This document shows positions 7,113 through 11,705 of a stretch of DNA of 11,705 nt, piece by piece (position 1 is the first letter of the stretch; each line of letters starts with the position of its first letter). The notes beneath the pieces are model-generated. The model had not been told where the DNA came from. It saw nothing but the letters and a program-made list of their open reading frames with translations, and did not search any database. The stretch lies in the NCBI GenBank assembly GCA_028565635.1, contig JAOXYB010050957.1, forward strand, positions 1 to 11,705, written 5' to 3'. This DNA is from Phoronis ovalis. Taxonomy: Eukaryota > Phoronida > Phoronidae. The translations under genes and the position numbers were made by a program.

Positions 7113-8516
7113 CTGTATATGTTTGTAGTCTGTTTCTTTCTATTTTCATTCTCAGTTCTTCCGCCCTTAATGGGTCATCTTCATCTCGCATACTTGTATT
7201 TCCTGTGTTTCTAGCAAGATCATTGTAGTAATTATGAGGATTGCTACCTGATCTGGCATCTGACGGAGGAACATCAAAGTCATTTCTGTCCACGGACTGG
7301 TTAGAACTTCCACCAAGAGGGATATTAGATGTATCTCTTCCATTCATGAAATTGCAATTCGGAAACGTTTGTCGATGTCGAACATTTGGTTCGTCACCAT
7401 AATGCCAACTTCTTAATCTTCCACCACATGAAAAACAAAGAACTTCATCGCCGTGTCCAGTAAAAGAAAAGCCAGATTTTGCAAGTTTTGGTGCTGACAC
7501 TGGTGCCCAACGGGGAAACTTCTGAAAAGATTCTAATCTGATTGCCTCACAGCAAAACTCCTCTCCAGGTCTTAATTGCGGTCCAATAGCCATACGTTCA
7601 AGATAATCTGTGAGAACTGGGTACACTAAGACTTTAAGCAATGGTTGGAAATCCGGATGTCTATCAATACTATAAAAGTATTTTGGAAGGATGAGATGTT
7701 TATTAGGTTTCACAGAATCGGGATGTTGTTTAAAAGTATTAAACTTGTGGACGATGTTTGCATTTGAAGCAGTGAATTGTCTTTCAGGCATTAATTTTCT
7801 GAAATATTGTTCATCTTTACATTTACGACTATTTGTTATATTTTCCTTTTGCCAATAATGTTGAGGTATGTTAAATGTTTGGTGTAAAGTAATCGAATTG
7901 TCCATTGATGTAGACAGTTCAGCAACTGTATGGATAGGTTTTGCCGTGTTTTCTGCCAAGGTGACAACATATATATGTTTATGACTCATTAGACGTTTAA
8001 AGCTAGAACTGTAGTAATCAGTTCTATCACTTAGATGTATCACATTGTCACACATGGCAATCATTTCTTCATTTTTAAAAACTATTGAACGTTTCTGAGA
8101 ATTTCTTAGCTTCATTTGATTCACATCATTTGATAAATTAGTTCTGTGGTTATGGTTCGCATATTCACTAATGTGAATCTGTTGCTGTTTTTCGGTAACA
8201 TTAATTGGCAAATAATGTTGCGCACTGTGAACATCAACGCCAAGTAACTGAGATGACATATATCTGTCAGCATAATAATCATTAGAGTGTGCAGCAATCT
8301 GTATTTTTTCTTCACGGCGATTTTCTTCGTGTGGCGATGTTAAAATGTGCGTTGCTTCGTTGCAATGTGTTGCAAGAATGAATATGTTAATCGTTTGATC
8401 TACTGCTGTGTTTGTTTTCTTGTTAACAGATTTACTGAAGCTGATAATGTTGTTATCAACATATAGATCGTCATTCGTTTTCATAGTATCGCATTCCTTG
8501 AAGCTGTCTGTACTGT
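7113..8516 (-). CDS. BIR-domain (IAP-type) gene, exon C: linker and first BIR domain
   Basis: This long exon of 1404 bases has the acceptor TGTATTTGTAG|AC and the donor ATACAG|GTAACA. The first ten residues upstream of Met 8484 (STDSFKECDT after the split codon) are open and in frame with exon B. The N-terminal ~315 residues after that Met form a polar, His/Asn/Thr-rich region with no known domain and no membrane segment. BIR1 spans about residues 316-391 (7539-7312), with RLESF, the W of RWAP, GFSFTG and CFSC...RHRQTFPNC giving C-x2-C-x16-H-x6-C. Then comes an acidic linker and the first seven residues of BIR2. BIR1 has Thr where peptide-binding BIRs carry an aromatic (the W323 position of XIAP) and Arg at the Q319 position, so its groove is probably altered. 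If exons A and B are not part of this transcript, Met 8484 (ACT-ATG-A) is the likely start. Confidence 0.92.
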
Positions 8517-9311
8517 CTACAAATACAGTTTGCTTTAAATATATACAAACATCAAGTTAAATATGTCCATCCCTTCTCTTATGTATCGGCAGCTAGATAG
8601 CTCTACATCTTGGCAACTGCATTTAATCAGTTAAGAAATCAATTAATATCCTAAACAATACTTTGTGTTGGTACACCAAACTCTAGACTTGTATTTCAAA
8701 TAGTCTCAGAGCAGAAGAACTGCACTGTAAACTTATTTAACCTACTGAAAATACTATAATAATAATAAAACCATATTTTTTCTATAAATTGTTTTTCACA
8801 AGCATGAACTTTTTCAGTTCTATATGCCAATAACTACTTGCATGTGCCTTGGCAGATCAAAATTTTAGTCTAAAGCATAATCTTATGCTAAACTAGAGTC
8901 TTGTGACGGTTGAAAATAAAAATCGTTAACAATCGGTATTACAATTTTTAAACAAATATTAGATATTTTCTGAAATTTAGCATGTACGTTCTGTTACAAT
9001 ATAACTATTTCAACACTGTGTGTAAAAGAACGAAATTTAGTCACAAGAAACTCACTACCAGTCAAAGAGCCGAAATCAAAATGAGTTGCTTATCTGTTTT
9101 ATTATAGCAACGTAAGGGTGCCTTATTTTAAAATACATAGCTATATTGTGTAGCTCTTGAAACTATCATTGTTCTAATAGAATGCTGTAACTTGTTTTTT
9201 TTAATGAAAACTGTTAACTGGCGTGTTTGCGTTTGGCTACTAGCTAAAGCAAATCTCTACAATTCTTGGTTGAGGCACAAATATGAATAATAATGTGACG
9301 TCAATTATTAC
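8517..9311 (-). other. intron between exons B and C
   Basis: This is a 795-base phase-1 intron with donor AAAAG|GTAATA and acceptor TTTGTAG|AC. It is AT-rich and contains copy 2 of the dispersed repeat. No nested gene was found. Confidence 0.6.
8887..9050. repeat. dispersed repeat, copy 2 (in intron)
   Basis: The block starting GCTAAACTAGA at 8887 matches copy 1 at 2047 in the same orientation. Anchors are GTGAC, GAAAATAAAAAT, ATATTTTCTGAAAT and CTGTGTG. Copy 2 has an extra ~20 bases after AAAAATCGTTAAC and lacks the 12-bp hairpin arms of copy 1. The element inserted in the B/C intron, so it is likely harmless to the gene. Confidence 0.5.
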
Positions 9312-9468
9312 CTTTTCTCAGTGTCGAAGGCATGACCTGCAGAGCATCAAGAAGTTTTAATTTATTTGTTTGGTCACTGCCCATCTTCCTTCTGCGTTGT
9401 GTCATACCAGCGTAGATGCAACCGGGTTGTTTTTGACGTGAAGCACCGCGTTCCTGTTCAACACAAAG
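9312..9468 (-). CDS. probable exon B: short basic exon upstream of the BIR exons
   Basis: This exon of 157 bases has an excellent acceptor (GGTTGCTTTGCAG|CTT) and a donor AAAAG|GTAATA. It is open in the frame that begins LCVEQERGASRQKQPGC and continues through a basic segment MTQRRRKMGS to LQVMPSTLRK. It starts in phase 0, fitting the end of exon A, and ends in phase 1, fitting the start of exon C. No domain is recognised, and the Arg/Lys cluster could serve as a nuclear or RNA-binding signal. The Met at 9486 is inside the intron and is not a start. Membership of the BIR gene rests on phase fit only. Confidence 0.6.
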
Positions 9469-9731
9469 CTGCAAAGCAACCAACAAGATACTGATTAGTA
9501 GATAGTAGATCGTTTACGCACATTAAAAAAAAATACAAAAACACATGGCTGTGCATATATACAAATATATACATAGTTTACTACACTTTTTTGGTTTTTG
9601 CTGATTTTTTTTATTAAAGTATTAAAACAGTCGCTAAAATCTTAAGTCCGTTGATGAATTTCGTGTAAAGAAAAACACGTTTAACATAATTTTAGGTACA
9701 AATTTAAGTGAAAAAAGAAGTTGAAACTTAC
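9469..9731 (-). other. intron between exons A and B
   Basis: This 263-base phase-0 intron has donor CTA|GTAAGT and acceptor TTTGCAG|CTT. It is AT-rich and contains A and T runs. Confidence 0.6.
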
Positions 9732-10803
9732 TAGACTTAGTGTCAGCAACACTGCTACATTATTCAGCTGCACATGTGTTGCCTTCTCATGCTGCACTTC
9801 TGCTGCAGTATAAGTTATAGCAGTCATTTTTAGTAACACTGTCGTACTTTTCTCCAATAATGATACTTTAGAACCGCATTTTAGGTCTTTCAAACAGGTA
9901 ACTAGCAAGATCAACAAACATAGTTTAATGTTGGTTTCGTTTCCCAAACAGTACTGTTCGCTATAATAATTTTCCAACTTGTAACAACAGACAATTGATA
10001 AAGCATTTTTTAGTGGCTCCACTAAATTGTAACGTTCTTTCATACAACTCCCACGCTGAATATTTTCAATAGTATTTCTTAATTTCGCTCTGGGTTTAAA
10101 TTCTGTTTGCGATCTATCTGTTAACGTTTTGCAAGGTCGAGCCAACATGTCGATGATAATAGACTCAAATAATCCACGCCAGTGCCATTTAGCAAAATAA
10201 AACAAATGCATCAATTTTACAAAATGTATTTTGTGTGTTTTATTGTTTTCAATCACACTACTGATTGTTACATCCAGACATGGCGTTATCTTCTGATTTC
10301 TTATAGCTTGTAAATGAGCACTATGAAATATGTGTGGAACAGGATCAATGGTGTTGGGGGGCCATGATTCAACATTTACATCATTGACGCCCAGAGATGC
10401 GAGAAATTCCTGTAAAGTGTTACGTGTAAATAATGTTTTTGTCTTGAGATTGATTTCGGTTATAACTTGACCTTCAGTAAACTTTAAAAATTGATATCCA
10501 TCCAATTCTTTGTTGGTGACATGGTTGTCAACAAAAGCATGACGCTCAAAAGATTGACAAAAATGACTATAATCACAAACTGCTACCCTGTTAAATGCTG
10601 AACCTTGATAACATTGTTGGGGGGGAACAATTTCAGACTTAATGGACTCAATTAAAAGTTCAAAATCATGATTTTTCCAGCCATTATCACCTACATTTGT
10701 CAATTGAAGCGAACGTTCTATACATAAATTTGATTTTTCTGTGCTAAGGACACCCTCAATCAGCATTCCCTTGAAAAGTCTGACATCATCTGCATACTTA
10801 TAC
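9732..10803 (-). CDS. exon A: ~357-residue unrecognised protein segment, probable N-terminal part of the BIR gene
   Basis: This is an open frame of 357 codons with a clear acceptor (TCAAGATCTTTTGTAG|G) and a consensus donor (CTA|GTAAGT) that cuts off the last ~17 codons of the naive frame. Its length in AT-rich DNA and its composition (several W, LDGYQFLKF, VESWPPN, VPHIFHSAHLQ, KWHWRGLFE) show a real exon. The 3' part, about residues 260-345, is rich in hydrophobic helices (LCLLILLVTCL), perhaps a helical repeat fold. No signal peptide, zinc motif or known domain is recognised. An internal Met at 10766 and an alternative acceptor GTATGCAG|AT (exon start 10789) exist, but the frame is open upstream of both, so an earlier exon is likely. 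Exon A joins exon B in phase 0. It could instead be a separate neighbouring gene. Confidence 0.65.
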
Positions 10804-11213
10804 CTACAAAAGATCTTGATTATCTTTCCGAGTTGTGTTTCGTCACTACATAAAATACATATGATACAGAGGGTGCTGTTCTGTCACCGTTTTTATGGTC
10901 TTTGTAACATATCAAGGACATAGTCAATTTAATATGTCTTGAAATAGTTCTTAATCATGTCAAATAGGCATGTGGCACATCATTTTCTTCGTTAATGAAT
11001 TTTACGTATGTTTTTGTCACTTTTGTTCTGTTTTTTCCGCCTTTAATAATAAAAACGGGAACAATTCAGTATCCGGTGAGTTGTGTCTTTCGATGCTGAT
11101 CTGCTAGGGCTATCTTAATTTTGGGTCAAAATATCGCCAAATACACGAGTCTGTTAAAAGTTTGATATTATTGTTACTTTTGTGCAGATGTTATTTCACA
11201 TTTATGTAATTAC
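10804..11213. other. stretch without a firm gene; likely intron upstream of exon A
   Basis: This AT-rich stretch has stops in all frames. It precedes the exon A acceptor on the minus strand and follows a possible donor at 11213, so it fits an intron of about 410 bases. Confidence 0.4.
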
Positions 11214-11268
11214 CTCTAATAATGGCTTTGCGTGTTCTCGAATTCCGCGAAATGAGCCCGTTAAAATG
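11214..11268 (-). CDS. possible short exon upstream of exon A
   Basis: On the minus strand an acceptor-like tract TTTACACTTTTGTTCAG is followed by 55 bases and the donor-like GAG|GTAATT. The phase-0 frame reads HFNGLISRNSRTRKAIIR with one base left over. That base would fit the alternative exon A start at 10789 (restoring an Asp codon) but not the start at 10803. A second frame is also open, so coding status is unproven. Confidence 0.25.
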
Positions 11269-11286
11269 CTGAACAAAAGTGTAAAC
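11267..11286. repeat. 20-mer direct repeat, copy 1
   Basis: TGCTGAACAAAAGTGTAAAC matches the 20-mer at 11454 with one mismatch. On the minus strand both copies look like a polypyrimidine tract plus AG, that is a 3' splice site. Confidence 0.65.
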
Positions 11287-11453
11287 TACGATGGTCGTCA
11301 AGGCACGGTGTCGTAAATCTTTACCATAAAGAAATATGTTTGAGCTTCTGTGCCAGTCTCTTCTCAAAATATGTTTGGAACATTATATACAAAACAACAG
11401 AAAAAGAAGTAATTGGTGTTACCACCTTGTTTACTTGCTACAGCCACTTTCGT

Positions 11454-11473
11454 TGCTGAACAAAAATGTAAAC
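11454..11473. repeat. 20-mer direct repeat, copy 2
   Basis: TGCTGAACAAAAATGTAAAC is 187 bases to the right of copy 1 and differs from it by one base. Its right end overlaps the forkhead-like site TGTAAACA at 11467-11474. Confidence 0.65.
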
Positions 11474-11501
11474 ATTTGGTCACGTGATTTTGTCTACAGC
11501 A
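11467..11501. promoter_or_regulatory. forkhead-like site and CACGTG E-box
   Basis: TGTAAACA at 11467-11474 matches the forkhead (FOX) consensus. GGTCACGTGAT at 11478-11488 contains the palindromic E-box CACGTG in the extended form used by MiT/USF-type bHLH proteins. The pair sits 15-35 bases before an ATG on the plus strand (11502, CAGCAATGG). The surroundings are locally less AT-rich. This suggests a promoter, but the strand is uncertain. Confidence 0.3.
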
Positions 11502-11643
11502 ATGGCGACTGACGGTTTGCAGACCTGGAGGTAGTTAACAAAAGCAGGGGTTGGACACTTCCATTGGAGCCTGCAGAAGATGAGAGGAAGATCGAAACTG
11601 TGGATTCATCCGTTTGAGGTTTTTGTAGAGATTTTGTGGTAAA
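11502..11643 (+). other. possible start of a plus-strand coding remnant, uncertain
   Basis: From ATG 11502 the frame reads MATDGLQTWR, a TAG at 11532-11534, then LTKAGVGHFHWSLQKMRGRS and KLWIHPFEVFVEILW, then stop. The block RGRSKLWIHPF is faintly reminiscent of the N-terminus of PIF/Harbinger-type transposases, which is a weak impression only. Alternatively CTGGAG|GTAGTT could be a splice donor after a short first exon. On the minus strand the same region has an acceptor-like CTTCCTCTCATCTTCTGCAG. The window ends too soon to decide. Confidence 0.15.
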
Positions 11644-11705
11644 GTTGTTGAGAATAGAACAGTAAAGTCATGCGTATAATTAAATGGCAGGTCATGTTGA
11701 AATTT

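Noticed and set aside
8121-8315. 64-codon minus-strand frame inside exon C.
   Set aside because: It is an alternative frame within the long exon C reading frame, which has domain support.
6564-8516. Viral origin of the BIR gene, since some large DNA viruses carry BIR genes.
   Set aside because: Spliceosomal introns with conserved phases and a BIR-splitting intron indicate a host animal gene. No other virus-like gene is nearby.
10780-10803. YADD residues at the start of exon A resemble the reverse transcriptase active-site motif.
   Set aside because: Nothing before or after fits a reverse transcriptase, and the following 340 residues have none of its other motifs. A four-residue match is chance.
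1-11705. CRISPR arrays, tRNA or rRNA genes.
   Set aside because: No regularly spaced identical repeats with unique spacers, no A/B box pairs and no rRNA-like conserved blocks were seen on reading both strands.

Overview
The window looks like AT-rich animal nuclear DNA, most likely from a mollusc or another lophotrochozoan. The reasons are the intron-split coding frames, the metazoan-type BIR zinc domains, the LINE endonuclease debris and the many short degenerate repeats. There is no sign of bacterial operons or bacterial ribosome-binding sites. The species cannot be named from the sequence alone.

Right part (about 6564-10803, minus strand): the only convincing gene is a multi-exon inhibitor-of-apoptosis-type (BIR) gene. 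Four exons can be placed with canonical GT/AG borders and matching phases: exon A 10803-9732, exon B 9468-9312, exon C 8516-7113 and exon D 6842-6564. BIR1 lies wholly in exon C. BIR2 is split by the C/D intron inside its conserved N-terminal motif, which proves that splice. Exons A and B add about 410 residues of unrecognised protein upstream. They belong to the same gene only if the phase argument holds. Neither a RING domain nor a stop exon was found on the 3' side, so the gene probably runs past the left part of the window or through small exons I cannot see. A possible further upstream exon lies at 11268-11214.

Left part (1-6500): mostly intergenic or intronic sequence full of decayed repeats. 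From left to right it holds a CTCF-like site (348-361); a candidate non-autonomous DNA element with terminal inverted repeats, a 9-bp target-site duplication and an internal array of about 13-bp units (698-1261); and a TATA/Inr promoter placed just upstream of a 29-codon frame that begins with a signal-peptide-like segment (1575-1719). Next come one copy of a dispersed repeat whose other copy lies in the BIR gene intron (2047 and 8887); frameshifted remnants of an uncharacterised acidic-tailed protein (3352-4127) separated by an 18-bp minisatellite; two diverged tandem units of about 315 bp (4850-5345); and a frameshifted LINE endonuclease remnant (about 5850-6080, minus).

Right edge (11200-11705): a duplicated 20-mer that resembles a 3' splice site on the minus strand, followed by a forkhead-like site, a CACGTG E-box and an ATG. 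This could be a promoter region of either strand.

The point most worth following is the long unrecognised N-terminal part that appears to be spliced to a tandem-BIR protein.
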